Origin: Teichococcus aerophilus
GTDB taxonomy: Bacteria > Pseudomonadota > Alphaproteobacteria > Acetobacterales > Acetobacteraceae
Length of the DNA: 64,000 nt
Assembly (NCBI RefSeq): GCF_014490485.1
Contig: NZ_JACTVA010000001.1
Coordinates: 124,001 to 188,000 of the forward strand
Reading direction: 5' to 3'
Shown: positions 24,641 to 33,685 of the stretch, piece after piece
Numbering within the stretch: position 1 is the stretch's first letter
Layout: each line of letters starts with the position of its first letter
Notes under the pieces: model-generated
Databases searched by the model: none
What the model saw: only the letters and a program-made list of their open reading frames with translations
Told to the model about the DNA's origin: nothing
Position numbers and translations under genes: made by a program

Positions 24641-24651
24641 GGACGCAGAGC

Positions 24652-26634
24652 ATGCCGATCGAACGCCGCAGCCTGCAGATCCTTGCCAACCATTGCGGCG
24701 CCGCCGCCGATGCGATGGCCTTCGCCCTGATGCGTACCGCGCATTCCGCCTTCGTGAAGGAGACGGAGGATTTCTCCTGCACCCTGGTGACGCCGGAGGG
24801 CGAGGCCTTCGCTTCCCCGCGCCAGTTCGGCGCGCCCTGGTACAGCGGCATCAATTACGGCCCGGTGCTGGAGATGATCGGCGCGTACGAGCCGGGCGAC
24901 ATCTGCATCACCAACGACCCGTATAGCGGCAACGTCGCCACCCATACGCCGGACATCCATATCTGGAAGCCGGTGTTCCACGATGGCCAGATCGTCTGCT
25001 TCGTCGTCGGGCACATCCACAACACCGATGTCGGCGGCGCCGTGCCGGCCTCGCTCTCCCGCTCCCTCACCGAGATCGAGCAGGAGGGCATCCGCGTGCC
25101 GCCGCTCAAGCTGGTCAGCCAGGGGCGGCTGAACGAGGACGTGCTGCGGATCATCAAGCTAAATGTCCGCGCGCCGGAGCAGAACTGGGGCGACCTGAAG
25201 GCGCAGATCGCCTCGGTCAATATCGGCGAGCGCAAGGTGCACGAGATCATCGCCCGCTTCGGCGTGGCGACCTTCAGCGCCGGCATCCGCGAGATGCTGG
25301 ACTATGCCGAGGAACAGGCCCGCGCCGTGCTCCGCGGCATCCCCGACGGCGAATACTTCTTCGCCGATTTCGCCGATGAGGACGGGGAAGGCGGCGTGCC
25401 TTGCCGCGTGGCGCTGACGCTGCGCATCCAGGGCGGCGCGGTGGAATTGGACTACACCGGCAGCGACCCGCAGGTGGCGTCCTCCCTCAACATGCCGACC
25501 GGTGGGCGGGAACGGCATCCGCTCGCGCTCGTCGGCCTGACCTACGTGCTCTACACGCTGAACAACGATCTGCTGATGAACGCCGGCACGTTGCGCGCCG
25601 CCCGCGCCATCATGCCGGAAGGCACGTTGCTGAACGCCGTTGCACCGGCGGCCGTGGGCATGCGGTCCCTGACCTGCATGCTGACGCAGATCGTCACCTT
25701 CGGCGCCTTCTCGCTCGCCTTGCCGGACCGCATGCCGGCAACCTCGCCTGGCGGCAATTCCATCATGAACCTGCGCACCGCCGGGTGGGACGGGCGGCCC
25801 GTCATGGCCTCCATCGGCCCGGTGGGCGGCGGCGGCGGCGGCACGCCGGTCTCGGATGGGCCGAACGGTGCGGGCGGCGCGCAGGCCTTCCTAAAGAACA
25901 CCCCGGTCGAGATCAGCGAGGCCGAGGTGCCGGTGCTGTTCCGCCGCTACGGTCTGTGGCGGGACAGCGCCGGTGCGGGGCGCTACCGAGGCGGCCTCTC
26001 GGCGGTGATGGAGTTCCAGGTCTTCGCCCCGGATACGGTGGTGACGGCGCGCAACCGCAACCGCTCCGTCTTCTCCTCCTGGGGTGTGCTGGGCGGGCGG
26101 GCGGGCACGCTGTCCCACTTCATCCGCAACCCCGGCACGCCGCAGGAAGTGAGCCTGGGCAATACCGACATCCTGCGCTGCGAGCCGGGGGACGTGGTGC
26201 GTGTGGTCGGTGCCGGGGCCGGTGGCTATGGCGACCCGTTCACGCGGGACCCGCGCCTAGTGGCCGACGATATCCGCCAGGGCTTCGTCTCGCCCGAGCG
26301 GGCGAGGGAGGATTACGGCGTGGCGCTGCGCGACGGCGTGGTGGATGAGGATGCGACCCGCGCCCTGCGCGCCGCGCCCGGCCGCGCCGCCCGCACGGCG
26401 CATTTCGATGTCGGCACGGCGCGTGCGGCGTTCGAGGCCGTATGGTCCGAGGAACGTTACGCACTTCTCACCGAGTTCCTGATGGCCCAGCCGATCCGCT
26501 GGCGGCATCATTTCAAGCGGCGCTTCTTCGCGGCCGTGGCCGAGGGCCAGGGTGCGGAGCTCCGCCTGGCCGCGCAGATGCAGCAGATCGGATCGGCGCT
26601 GTTGCAATCGGCCGGCTTGCCGGCAGCGCGCTGA
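24652..26634 (+). CDS. hyuB: Hydantoinase/oxoprolinase subunit B (HyuB)
   Basis: Subunit B of the same enzyme, 660 residues. Landmarks are ALMRTAHSAFVKETEDFSC, PGDICITNDPYSGNVATHTP, FVVGHIHNTDVGGAVPAS (metal-site region) and the Gly-rich loop VGGGGGGTPVSDGPNG, ending in RVVGAGAGGYGDPFTRDP. About 100 residues after that motif form a helical tail (AVWSEERYALLTEFLMAQP) that seems longer than in the shortest members. ATG 24652 has GAGGA upstream; the TTG at 24637 is inside the end of hyuA and less likely. Subunits A and B act together; with the aldehyde dehydrogenase downstream this looks like a catabolic operon for a cyclic amide. Confidence 0.93.
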   Translation: MPIERRSLQILANHCGAAADAMAFALMRTAHSAFVKETEDFSCTLVTPEGEAFASPRQFGAPWYSGINYGPVLEMIGAYEPGDICITNDPYSGNVATHTPDIHIWKPVFHDGQIVCFVVGHIHNTDVGGAVPASLSRSLTEIEQEGIRVPPLKLVSQGRLNEDVLRIIKLNVRAPEQNWGDLKAQIASVNIGERKVHEIIARFGVATFSAGIREMLDYAEEQARAVLRGIPDGEYFFADFADEDGEGGVPCRVALTLRIQGGAVELDYTGSDPQVASSLNMPTGGRERHPLALVGLTYVLYTLNNDLLMNAGTLRAARAIMPEGTLLNAVAPAAVGMRSLTCMLTQIVTFGAFSLALPDRMPATSPGGNSIMNLRTAGWDGRPVMASIGPVGGGGGGTPVSDGPNGAGGAQAFLKNTPVEISEAEVPVLFRRYGLWRDSAGAGRYRGGLSAVMEFQVFAPDTVVTARNRNRSVFSSWGVLGGRAGTLSHFIRNPGTPQEVSLGNTDILRCEPGDVVRVVGAGAGGYGDPFTRDPRLVADDIRQGFVSPERAREDYGVALRDGVVDEDATRALRAAPGRAARTAHFDVGTARAAFEAVWSEERYALLTEFLMAQPIRWRHHFKRRFFAAVAEGQGAELRLAAQMQQIGSALLQSAGLPAAR

Positions 26635-26660
26635 GCGCACGCAAGAAAGAGGGAACGATC

Positions 26661-28160
26661 ATGGACATGCCAAAGCCGGAAGGCGGGTCTCCGCCAGTGA
26701 CGTCGCGCTCGCTGGAAGCGCTCGGTCTAAGCGGCATCCTGGAGCGTAGCCTGTTCATCAACGGTGCATGGCGCGTGCCCGCAGGCGGACGCAGCGTGGA
26801 TGTGGTCGACCCGGCGACGGAGGCCGTCATCGGCCAGCTTGCCCTCGGTTCGCCCGGGGATGTGGACGAGGCGGTGCGCGCCGCGCGGGCCGCCTTCGCC
26901 CATTGGTCGGTCTCCGCCGTGGCGGAGCGGGCGGCGTTGCTCGGCCGCGTGCATGCGCTGATCCTGGAACGGGCGGAACTGCTTGCCCAGGCGATCTCGC
27001 TGGAGATGGGGGCGGCGATCAATTTCGCTCGCGCCTCCCAGGTGCCGCTGGCGGCCGAGCATGTGCGGGTGGCGCGCGACCTGCTTGCCTCCTACCCCTT
27101 TGCGCGGGAGGAGGACGGGTTCCTGGTGTCGCGCGAGCCGATCGGGGTCTGCGGGCTGATCACGCCGTGGAACTGGCCACTTTATCAGATCACCGCCAAG
27201 GTCGCGCCGGCCCTCGCCGCCGGCTGCACCGTGGTGTTGAAGCCGAGCGAGTTGTCGCCGGTCAGCGCGCTGCTTTTCGCGCGCATCCTGGAGGAAGCCG
27301 GGCTGCCGCCCGGCGTCTTCAACCTGGTCAACGGCACCGGCCCCGATGTCGGCGAGGCCATCGCCGCGCATGCGGATGTCGACATGATCTCCATCACCGG
27401 CTCTACCCGCGCCGGCGTGCAGGTGGCACGCGCGGCAGCGGCCACAGTCAAGCGCGTGACGCAGGAACTGGGCGGGAAGTCCCCGAATATCCTGCTGGAC
27501 GATGCGGATTTCGAGAGGGTGGTGCCGCTTGGTGTCGCATCGGCGTTCCGCAATGTCGGGCAATCCTGCAGCGCGCCCACGCGCATGGTCGTGCCCCGCG
27601 CCGCGCTGGCGCAGGTAGAGACCCTGGCGGCCCAGGCCGTAGCATTCATGACCGTGGGCGACCCGGCTTCCACCGACACGGTGCTGGGGCCGGTCGCGAA
27701 CCCGGCGCAGTTCGCCCGCGTGCAGGAGATGACCGAGGCCGCGATCCGCGAGGGCGCCAAGGTGATCGTCGGCGGACCTGGGCGGTCGGAGGGATTCGCA
27801 CGCGGCTTCTATGTGCGGCCGACCGTGGTGTCGGAGGTCACCGCCGGTATGTCGATCGCGCAGGAGGAGGTGTTCGGGCCGGTGCTCTGCCTCATGCCGT
27901 ACGATACGGTGGAGGAGGCGATCGCCATCGCCAACGACACGCCCTACGGACTTAGCGCGCATGTGCAGTCGGCGGACCCGCAGGCGGCGCGGCAGGTGGC
28001 TTCCCGCATCCGGGCCGGGCAGGTGCATATCAACCACCCGAACTGGAACCCGCTGGCGCCGTTCGGCGGCTACAAGCGTTCGGGCAACGGCCGCGAATAT
28101 GGCGTGCTGGGCTTCGAAGAATACCTGGAGACCAAGGCGATCATCGGCGCGACTGCGTAG
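26661..28160 (+). CDS. NAD(P)-dependent aldehyde dehydrogenase
   Basis: Aldehyde dehydrogenase of 499 residues. GLITPWNWPLYQITAKVAPA, LKPSELSPVSA and SITGSTRAGVQVA build the nucleotide site; QELGGKSPNILLDDAD gives the general base Glu269 and NVGQSCSAPTRM the catalytic Cys303; EEVFGPVLCLMPYDT and FGGYKRSGNGREYG are late family motifs. ATG 26661 follows GAGGGA. The gene is 26 bases after hyuB on the same strand and probably co-transcribed, oxidising an aldehyde arising from the hydantoin-like substrate. The precise aldehyde is unknown. Confidence 0.93.
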   Translation: MDMPKPEGGSPPVTSRSLEALGLSGILERSLFINGAWRVPAGGRSVDVVDPATEAVIGQLALGSPGDVDEAVRAARAAFAHWSVSAVAERAALLGRVHALILERAELLAQAISLEMGAAINFARASQVPLAAEHVRVARDLLASYPFAREEDGFLVSREPIGVCGLITPWNWPLYQITAKVAPALAAGCTVVLKPSELSPVSALLFARILEEAGLPPGVFNLVNGTGPDVGEAIAAHADVDMISITGSTRAGVQVARAAAATVKRVTQELGGKSPNILLDDADFERVVPLGVASAFRNVGQSCSAPTRMVVPRAALAQVETLAAQAVAFMTVGDPASTDTVLGPVANPAQFARVQEMTEAAIREGAKVIVGGPGRSEGFARGFYVRPTVVSEVTAGMSIAQEEVFGPVLCLMPYDTVEEAIAIANDTPYGLSAHVQSADPQAARQVASRIRAGQVHINHPNWNPLAPFGGYKRSGNGREYGVLGFEEYLETKAIIGATA

Positions 28161-28172
28161 GCGGATCGCCCG

Positions 28173-29072
28173 CTAAGGCCGCGCTGCCGCCGACCAGTGC
28201 GCGGCGGCGGCGCGGATGTCGTCCGAGATCTCCCGCACGAAGCGGGAGGCCGGGCGGGTGCCGGACGTGACCATGCTGAGGCTCATCAGCGCCTGCGGTT
28301 GGAACGGGCGCGCCACGACGCCGGGGAAGCTGGCCCATGGCAGCATGCCATCCACCAGCGCGACGCCCAGACCCGCCTGGACCAGCGGCAGGGCGGAGAT
28401 GGCCATGGCGATCTCGGTCTGTACCTGCCGCACCATGCCGGCACGTTCGAAGGCACTGTCCAGCAAGGGCCCGATATCGGCGTGCGATCCGTAGGAGATC
28501 AGCCGCTCACCCGCCAGGTCCGGCGCGCCGATCACGGCCTTGCCGGCGAGCGGTGAGCTCTCTTGCATCACGACGACCACGGGGGTGGTGGCCAGCACTT
28601 CCGCCTGCACCATCGGTACGCGGATGGCGGAGAGGGTCAGGCCGAGATCAACCTCCCCCACCAGGATCGCCTCGCTCAATTCCTCCGCCGAGAGGGCGCG
28701 CACCACCACGCGCACTTCCGGGTGCCGGCCTTGGAAAGCGGTGAGCGCATGCGGCATCACGGAGAAGATCGGCGGTATGCTGGCGCCAATGCGGACCAGC
28801 CCGACCCGCCGTTCCCGGATGCGGATGGCGAGGTCGCGCACCGTCTCGATTTCCCGGAACACCCGGTCGGCATCGACGAACAGCAGCTCCGCCTCCGGCG
28901 TCGCGTGCAGCCGGCCGCCGGCACGCTCGAACAACCGGTAGCCGAGCTGGTCCTCCATATGGCGCAGGACCTTGCTGATCGCGGGCTGCGAGACGTGCAG
29001 CAGCTGTGCTGCGGCGGTCAGCGTGCCGCTCCGCATGATGGCACGGAAGACTTCGAGCTGACGGGCATTCAT
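28173..29072 (-). CDS. LysR-family transcriptional regulator
   Basis: LysR regulator of 299 residues. The winged helix-turn-helix is MNARQLEVFRAIMRSGTLTA then HVSQPAISKVLRHMEDQLG, the effector domain starts VGLVRIGASIPPIFSVMPHA. It is convergent with the aldehyde dehydrogenase gene (12 bases between stops) and 94 bases after the next reverse gene's stop. Its target is not fixed by divergence; the hydantoinase operon is a candidate by proximity. Confidence 0.92.
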   Translation of the reverse strand: MNARQLEVFRAIMRSGTLTAAAQLLHVSQPAISKVLRHMEDQLGYRLFERAGGRLHATPEAELLFVDADRVFREIETVRDLAIRIRERRVGLVRIGASIPPIFSVMPHALTAFQGRHPEVRVVVRALSAEELSEAILVGEVDLGLTLSAIRVPMVQAEVLATTPVVVVMQESSPLAGKAVIGAPDLAGERLISYGSHADIGPLLDSAFERAGMVRQVQTEIAMAISALPLVQAGLGVALVDGMLPWASFPGVVARPFQPQALMSLSMVTSGTRPASRFVREISDDIRAAAAHWSAAARP

Positions 29073-29166
29073 GCCGCCAGCATATCAGCGTGGGCGGATG
29101 CAGGTCCACGCTCCATAACCGCGCCTCATGACGGCGCGCCGCGGACGACTGGCCCGCGGCGACGGC

Positions 29167-29835
29167 TCAGAGGCCCAGCAGGCCGGGCAGGCCGCCGATA
29201 TCGGGGATCTCGTTGTACTGGTAGTACGGGTTCGGTGGCTCGTGCCCGCGATTGACCCAGGCCTTCATGGTGATGCCGAGGTCGTAGGCCGTCATCAGGT
29301 CGTAGCGGAAGGAGGAGGAGACATGCAGCAGCTCCTCCGGCTTCGCGCCGAGCTGGTCCAGCATGTATTCGAAACCCTGCATGCGCGGCTTGTAGGATTG
29401 CGCCTGCTCCGCCGTGAACACGGCGTGGAAGGGCGCTTCCAGTAGCGCCACGTTCTGTTGGATCTGCTCGTCCGACGCGTTGGAGAGGATCACCAGCGGG
29501 AATTCCTTCGCCACGCGCTTCAACGGCTCGATCACATCGGGATGTGGGCCCCAGGTCGGCACGGCATAATAGAAGACCAGCCCGTCGCCTTCCTGGTAGC
29601 GAACGCCGTGGCGCTTGCAGGTACGGCCGAAGGCGTTGTCCAGCACCTCGGAATAGGGCTTCCAGGCGCCCAGCACCTCGTCCAGGCGATAGGCGCTGAA
29701 ATCCTTGATGAAGCTGTCCATCTGCGCGGCGGGGATACGGTCCGCGAAGTGCTTGCGCGTGACCTCGTCCATGCGGAACTTCGTCAGCGTACCGTAGCAG
29801 TCAAAGGTGATGAACTTGGGCTGCAGGCGGGGCAT
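29167..29835 (-). CDS. HAD-superfamily hydrolase, type II haloacid dehalogenase-like
   Basis: HAD-fold enzyme of 222 residues. Motif I FDCYGTLTKFR has nucleophile Asp12; motif II VILSNASDEQI contributes Ser; motif III YKPRMQGFEYML contributes Lys; the last motif lies in SSSFRYDLMTAYDLGITM, and AWVNRGHE is typical of the haloacid dehalogenase branch. ATG 29835 has AAGGA upstream. It is one of two such genes in the window (the other at 6861) but the two share only the common motifs. The reaction may be dehalogenation or phosphate-ester hydrolysis. It stands alone, upstream of a long spacer. Confidence 0.85.
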   Translation of the reverse strand: MPRLQPKFITFDCYGTLTKFRMDEVTRKHFADRIPAAQMDSFIKDFSAYRLDEVLGAWKPYSEVLDNAFGRTCKRHGVRYQEGDGLVFYYAVPTWGPHPDVIEPLKRVAKEFPLVILSNASDEQIQQNVALLEAPFHAVFTAEQAQSYKPRMQGFEYMLDQLGAKPEELLHVSSSFRYDLMTAYDLGITMKAWVNRGHEPPNPYYQYNEIPDIGGLPGLLGL

Positions 29836-30296
29836 TGCATGTCCTTTGGATAGGTCCAGCGGAGGCCGGCGACAGGTCCATTCTAGGGGCGTCGGGCGCA
29901 ATAAAAACCCGAGCCGTCGCGGTGTGGGAGGGACAATCTGCTGATCTTGGAGGCTGCGCGGCATATCGCGCGGCAGGTTGCAGGATGTGTTCCTGGACCG
30001 GCCTTGGGGGCGGTTCGTGCGCCTACGGGAGTGGCTCTGCGGCACGTGGCCAGAAGGCGCCAATCCTGGGTGCAGTGCTGCGGACGTCCAGCCCTATAAA
30101 TGCAGATAATTAACGTAGAATAGACTTGCCGCTTCCAGAGCATCTGCCGTGCCGACCCAGGGGGGCTGCCCGAAGGCCTCGTGTCGGCGTTATCGCCTAG
30201 GTCCCGTGTGCGAAGACGCTGAGCCTAAAGGCCGCCGAGAGGTGCAACGCTGAAAACCATTGACTCAATCGGTAAATAGGAAATAGCACATTATGG
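29836..30296. other. Divergent spacer of about 460 bases
   Basis: The spacer separates the reverse dehalogenase-like gene from the forward sulfonate operon. No supported gene. The last 60 bases are AT-richer; TTGACT at 30260-30265 could be a -35 box, with a poor AATAGC 17 bases on, which would put the transcript start almost at the ATG of the redoxin gene. The middle holds only short GC-rich dyads. Confidence 0.4.
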
Positions 30297-31067
30297 ATGA
30301 GCAATTCCCTCGCCGCCGCTTCCGCAGCCGCCTGGCCCACCGAGCAAGCCGTCCCGGCTGGCCGGCCGCCGACCATGGCAGCCGGAGCCTTGGCGGAGGG
30401 AACGCTGCAGGCCAAGTTGGCCGCATTGCACGCGGAGCGGGTCCGAAGCTGGAGCGCTGACGATCTGGCCGACAATATCGGCCAGCGCCAGCGTCTGGCC
30501 GCGCGCTTCCGGCCAGGCCAGACCTTGCAGCCGGGCCAGGCCATCACGCCGTTCTCCTTGACCGATACGGCGGGCGGCCTGCTTCACCTGGCCAATCTCG
30601 TCGCGAACGGGCCGGCGGTCCTCGTCTTCTTCCGGTTCGCCGGCTGCCCGGCCTGCAACATCGCCATTCCGCACTACCGCGATACGCTGGCGCCAGTGCT
30701 GGCGTCCCTTGGCGTGCCCCTGGTCGCCGTCAGCCCGCAGGTGCCGGAGCGGTTGCGGGATATCCACACCCGGCACGCGCTGCCCTTCGCCGTGGCCTCG
30801 GACCTCGACAACGTCGTGGCGCGCCGTCTGGGCATCCTGTTCAGCTATGACGAGAAGGCGCGCGAGGCGTCCCGCCGCAAGGGCCAGTTCATCGGTGACG
30901 TGACCGGCACGGCGACCTGGGAGCTGCCCATGCCCGCCGCCATCGTGCTCGACCAGCATTGTCGGCTTCGCTTCATCGACGCCAGTCCCGACTGGCTGGT
31001 GCGCACCGAGTCCGGACCCATCATCCAGGCCGTGCGCCAGGCCCTGGACCATCCCGACCCCGCCTGA
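30297..31067 (+). CDS. Redoxin/peroxiredoxin-like protein (AhpC/TSA family)
   Basis: Thioredoxin-fold protein of 256 residues. A helical N-terminal region (LQAKLAALHAERVRSWSADD) precedes the domain FSLTDTAGGLLHLANLVANG. The active site FRFAGCPACNIAIPHYRD holds Cys117 and Cys120 as a CxxC pair, so it could reduce disulfides or peroxides. VPLVAVSPQVPERLRDIHTR continues the fold. There is no signal peptide, so it is cytoplasmic. The start at ATG 30297 is the least certain part; Met27 is an alternative. It is 31 bases before a sulfonate-type receptor gene and probably leads that operon, perhaps guarding against oxidants made by the flavin monooxygenase. Confidence 0.82.
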   Translation: MSNSLAAASAAAWPTEQAVPAGRPPTMAAGALAEGTLQAKLAALHAERVRSWSADDLADNIGQRQRLAARFRPGQTLQPGQAITPFSLTDTAGGLLHLANLVANGPAVLVFFRFAGCPACNIAIPHYRDTLAPVLASLGVPLVAVSPQVPERLRDIHTRHALPFAVASDLDNVVARRLGILFSYDEKAREASRRKGQFIGDVTGTATWELPMPAAIVLDQHCRLRFIDASPDWLVRTESGPIIQAVRQALDHPDPA

Positions 31068-31098
31068 CCGGCGAAGACGCGAATCTTGAGGTAAATGC

Positions 31099-32067
31099 AT
31101 GACCATTGTCACACGCCGTTCGCTGGCGCTGTCCGCGGGTATCCTGGCGCTGGGCGCGGCGATGCGGCCCGTGCGGGCAGCGCCGCTCGACCTCAGCAAG
31201 GTCACGCTGCGCATTGGCGACCAGACCGGCGCCACGCGCAGCAAGTTGCAGGCCGCCGGTCTGCTGCGGGATGTGCCCTACAATATCGATTGGTCCGTCC
31301 ACGCCGCGGCGGTCAATCTGCACGAGGCGCTCAAGGCCGATGCCGTCGATATCGGCTCGGCCAACGATTCACCGACGGTGAGCGCGATGGCCGGCGGCTC
31401 CCGCATCTCCGCCGTGGCCGGCTGGTACAATGGGCAGGGTGCCATCCTGCTGACGCAGAAGAACAGCGCCATCCGCACCCTGGCGGATCTGCGCGGCAAG
31501 ACCATTTCGCCCAGCACGCGTGGCAGCGTAGCGCACTACCTGGTCGTGGCGGCGCTGAAGCAGGCCGGGATCGGGCTGGATGAGGTGAAGCTGGCCTTCC
31601 TCTCCCCCGCGGACGCCAGCGCCGCTTTCTCCGCCGGCAGCATCGATGCCTGGGGCACCTGGGGTGTCTATAAGGCGCGGGCACTGGGCGCGCTCGGCGC
31701 GCGGGTGGTAACGGAGGGTGCGGGGCTCAATTCCGGCCAGCTGGTGCTGAGCGCGACGCAGAAGGTGTTGCAGGATCCGGCCAAGGTCGCCGCCATCGCC
31801 GAGTACGCGGCGCGGCTGGACCGTGCCTATGACTGGACCCGCGCCAACCGGGAGCAGCATATCCGCTGGTATGCCGGCTTCTCCCGCCAGGATGAGGCCA
31901 TCTCCGCGCTGCTCTATGACGAGGACGCCGCCTACCGCCGCACGCCGATGGATGACCGCTTCGTTGCCCGGCTGCGGGAGACCTTCGACACCTGGCGCTC
32001 CGCCGGCGTGCTGAGCGGCGACATCGACTTCAACCGGTACGTCTTCCGCGACATTCCGGTCGCCTGA
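31099..32067 (+). CDS. ABC transporter substrate-binding protein, sulfonate/nitrate/taurine type (SsuA-like)
   Basis: Periplasmic receptor of 322 residues of the NitT/TauT family. The signal peptide is twin-arginine-like (TRRSLALSAGILALG) and ends near PVRAAP. The mature part has LRIGDQTGATRSKLQAAG, LHEALKADAVDIGSANDSP and LADLRGKTISPSTRGSVAHY, the hinge and ligand-cleft segments conserved in SsuA. Ligands are typically alkanesulfonates or taurine. The permease, ATPase and a flavin monooxygenase follow within 10 bases of each other, forming one sulfonate-sulfur operon. Confidence 0.9.
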   Translation: MTIVTRRSLALSAGILALGAAMRPVRAAPLDLSKVTLRIGDQTGATRSKLQAAGLLRDVPYNIDWSVHAAAVNLHEALKADAVDIGSANDSPTVSAMAGGSRISAVAGWYNGQGAILLTQKNSAIRTLADLRGKTISPSTRGSVAHYLVVAALKQAGIGLDEVKLAFLSPADASAAFSAGSIDAWGTWGVYKARALGALGARVVTEGAGLNSGQLVLSATQKVLQDPAKVAAIAEYAARLDRAYDWTRANREQHIRWYAGFSRQDEAISALLYDEDAAYRRTPMDDRFVARLRETFDTWRSAGVLSGDIDFNRYVFRDIPVA

Positions 32068-32075
32068 GGAACAGC

Positions 32076-32960
32076 ATGAGCACCGCCCTGGATCTCTCCT
32101 CCCGCCAGGCCGCCACGCGGGCGGCCGCGCCGCCGGCGCTGCCGGAGAACCCGCGCATCGCACGGCAACGCATCCTTCCGGCCTCGGCCGAACGGCGCGG
32201 TATCCCGCGTGGTATCCGCCGCATGGCGGGGCCGGTGCTGCTGGTTGGCATCTGGCACCTCCTCTCAGTGACCGGCACCTTGCCGGCCGAGGTGCTCGCG
32301 GGGCCCGGTACCGTGCTCTCCAGCGCCGCGAAACTATGGGGCACGGGCGAGCTGCCGGATGCCATGGTCGCCTCCCTGCGCCGGGCCTTGAGCGGGCTGG
32401 CCATCGGCGGCAGCATCGGCGTGGCGCTCGCGGTGTTCTCCGGCCTGTTCCGGCTGGGCGAGGACCTGATTGATTCCACCATGCAGATGCTGCGCACGGT
32501 GCCGAATGTCGCGCTTATCCCGCTGCTGATCATTTGGTTCGGCATTGGGGAGGAGCCGAAGATCGCGCTCATCGCCCTCGCCACGGCCTTCCCGCTCTAC
32601 CTGAACGTCTATGCCGGCATCCGTAACGTCGACCAGACACTGGTGGAAGCCGGGCGCACGCTGGGCCTGTCCCGCGCGGCGATGATCCGCAACGTCATCC
32701 TGCCCGGGGCGTTGCCGAACGCACTGGTCGGGCTGCGCTACTCCCTCGGTATCTCCTGGCTGGCGCTGGTGTTCGGCGAACAGGTCAATGCCACCGAGGG
32801 CATCGGCTACCTGATGAGCAATGCGCGCGAGTTCTTCCAGACCGACGTCATCGTCGTCTGCCTCGTCGTCTACGCGCTGCTCGGCCTCGCTGTCGATTTC
32901 ATCGTCCGTCTTCTGGAAAAGGTGCTGCTGGCATGGCGACCGGCCTTCACGGGCGCATGA
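32076..32960 (+). CDS. ABC transporter permease, SsuC type
   Basis: Inner-membrane permease of 294 residues with a long cytoplasmic N-terminal tail before the first helix (MAGPVLLVGIWHLLSVTGTL). Later helices include PNVALIPLLIIWFGIGEEPK, which is a family signature, and the coupling loop LVEAGRTLGLSRAAMIRNVI followed by LPGALPNALVGLRYSLG. The gene starts 8 bases after the receptor gene and its TGA overlaps the ATG of the ATPase gene. It likely serves the adjacent receptor and possibly also the orphan receptor at 36984-38033. Confidence 0.92.
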   Translation: MSTALDLSSRQAATRAAAPPALPENPRIARQRILPASAERRGIPRGIRRMAGPVLLVGIWHLLSVTGTLPAEVLAGPGTVLSSAAKLWGTGELPDAMVASLRRALSGLAIGGSIGVALAVFSGLFRLGEDLIDSTMQMLRTVPNVALIPLLIIWFGIGEEPKIALIALATAFPLYLNVYAGIRNVDQTLVEAGRTLGLSRAAMIRNVILPGALPNALVGLRYSLGISWLALVFGEQVNATEGIGYLMSNAREFFQTDVIVVCLVVYALLGLAVDFIVRLLEKVLLAWRPAFTGA

Positions 32961-33685
32961 GCGCCACCCAAAACGCCGCCGTCTCCGTCCGCGGCCTCAC
33001 CCGCCGCTTCGGGGACCGCGCGGTGATCGACCGGCTGGACCTCGATATCGCGCCGGGTGAATTCGTCGCGTTGATCGGCGCCAGCGGCTGCGGCAAGAGC
33101 ACGCTGCTGCGCATCCTGGCCGATCTGGATCACGAGATCGAAGGCGAGGTGGAGGTGCCGGTGAAGCGCGCCGTCGCTTTCCAGGCGCCGCGGCTGATGC
33201 CGTGGAAGAAGGTCTGGCGCAACGTCGTGCTCGGGCTGCCCGGCTTGCCGGACCGCCGGCGGGCGGAGGCGGCGCTGGCCGAGGTCGGCCTCAGCCACCG
33301 TGCCAATGTCTGGCCCAAGGTGCTCTCGGGCGGCGAGGCGCAGCGTGCCTCCCTGGCCCGCGCCCTGGTGCGGGAGCCGGACCTGCTGCTGCTGGACGAG
33401 CCATTCGGCGCGCTGGATGCGCTGACCCGTATCAAGGCACAGGAACTGGTGGGCGAGCTGTGGCAGCGCCACAACTGCGCCATCCTGCTGGTGACGCATG
33501 ATGTGGAGGAAGCCCTGCTGCTGGCCGACCGCGTGCTGATGATGAAGGACGGCGTCATCGCCCACGAGGTGCGCGTGGATCGCCCGCGCCCTCGTGCGGT
33601 GGAGGATGCCTATCTGGCCGAGTTGCGCGCCCGGTTGCTGGGCTGGCTCGGCGTCGGCCATGGTGCCATGGAGGATGCGGCATGA
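32957..33685 (+). CDS. ABC transporter ATP-binding protein, SsuB type
   Basis: ATPase subunit of 242 residues. Walker A is GASGCGKST near 42-50, the Q-loop region is AVAFQAPRLMPWKKVWRNV (the PRLMPW pattern is characteristic of sulfonate/nitrate ATPases), the signature is LSGGEAQRASLARAL, Walker B LLLLDEPFGALD and H-loop VTHDVEEAL. ATG 32957 overlaps the permease stop (ATGA); an ATG eight codons upstream lies within the permease gene. The stop overlaps the monooxygenase start in the same manner. Confidence 0.94.
   Translation: MSATQNAAVSVRGLTRRFGDRAVIDRLDLDIAPGEFVALIGASGCGKSTLLRILADLDHEIEGEVEVPVKRAVAFQAPRLMPWKKVWRNVVLGLPGLPDRRRAEAALAEVGLSHRANVWPKVLSGGEAQRASLARALVREPDLLLLDEPFGALDALTRIKAQELVGELWQRHNCAILLVTHDVEEALLLADRVLMMKDGVIAHEVRVDRPRPRAVEDAYLAELRARLLGWLGVGHGAMEDAA

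Noticed and set aside
29836-30296. A riboswitch in the long leader of the sulfonate operon
   Set aside because: No pattern resembling SAM, cobalamin or other known sulfur-linked riboswitches was recognised, and the only promoter-like boxes lie at the very end of the spacer.
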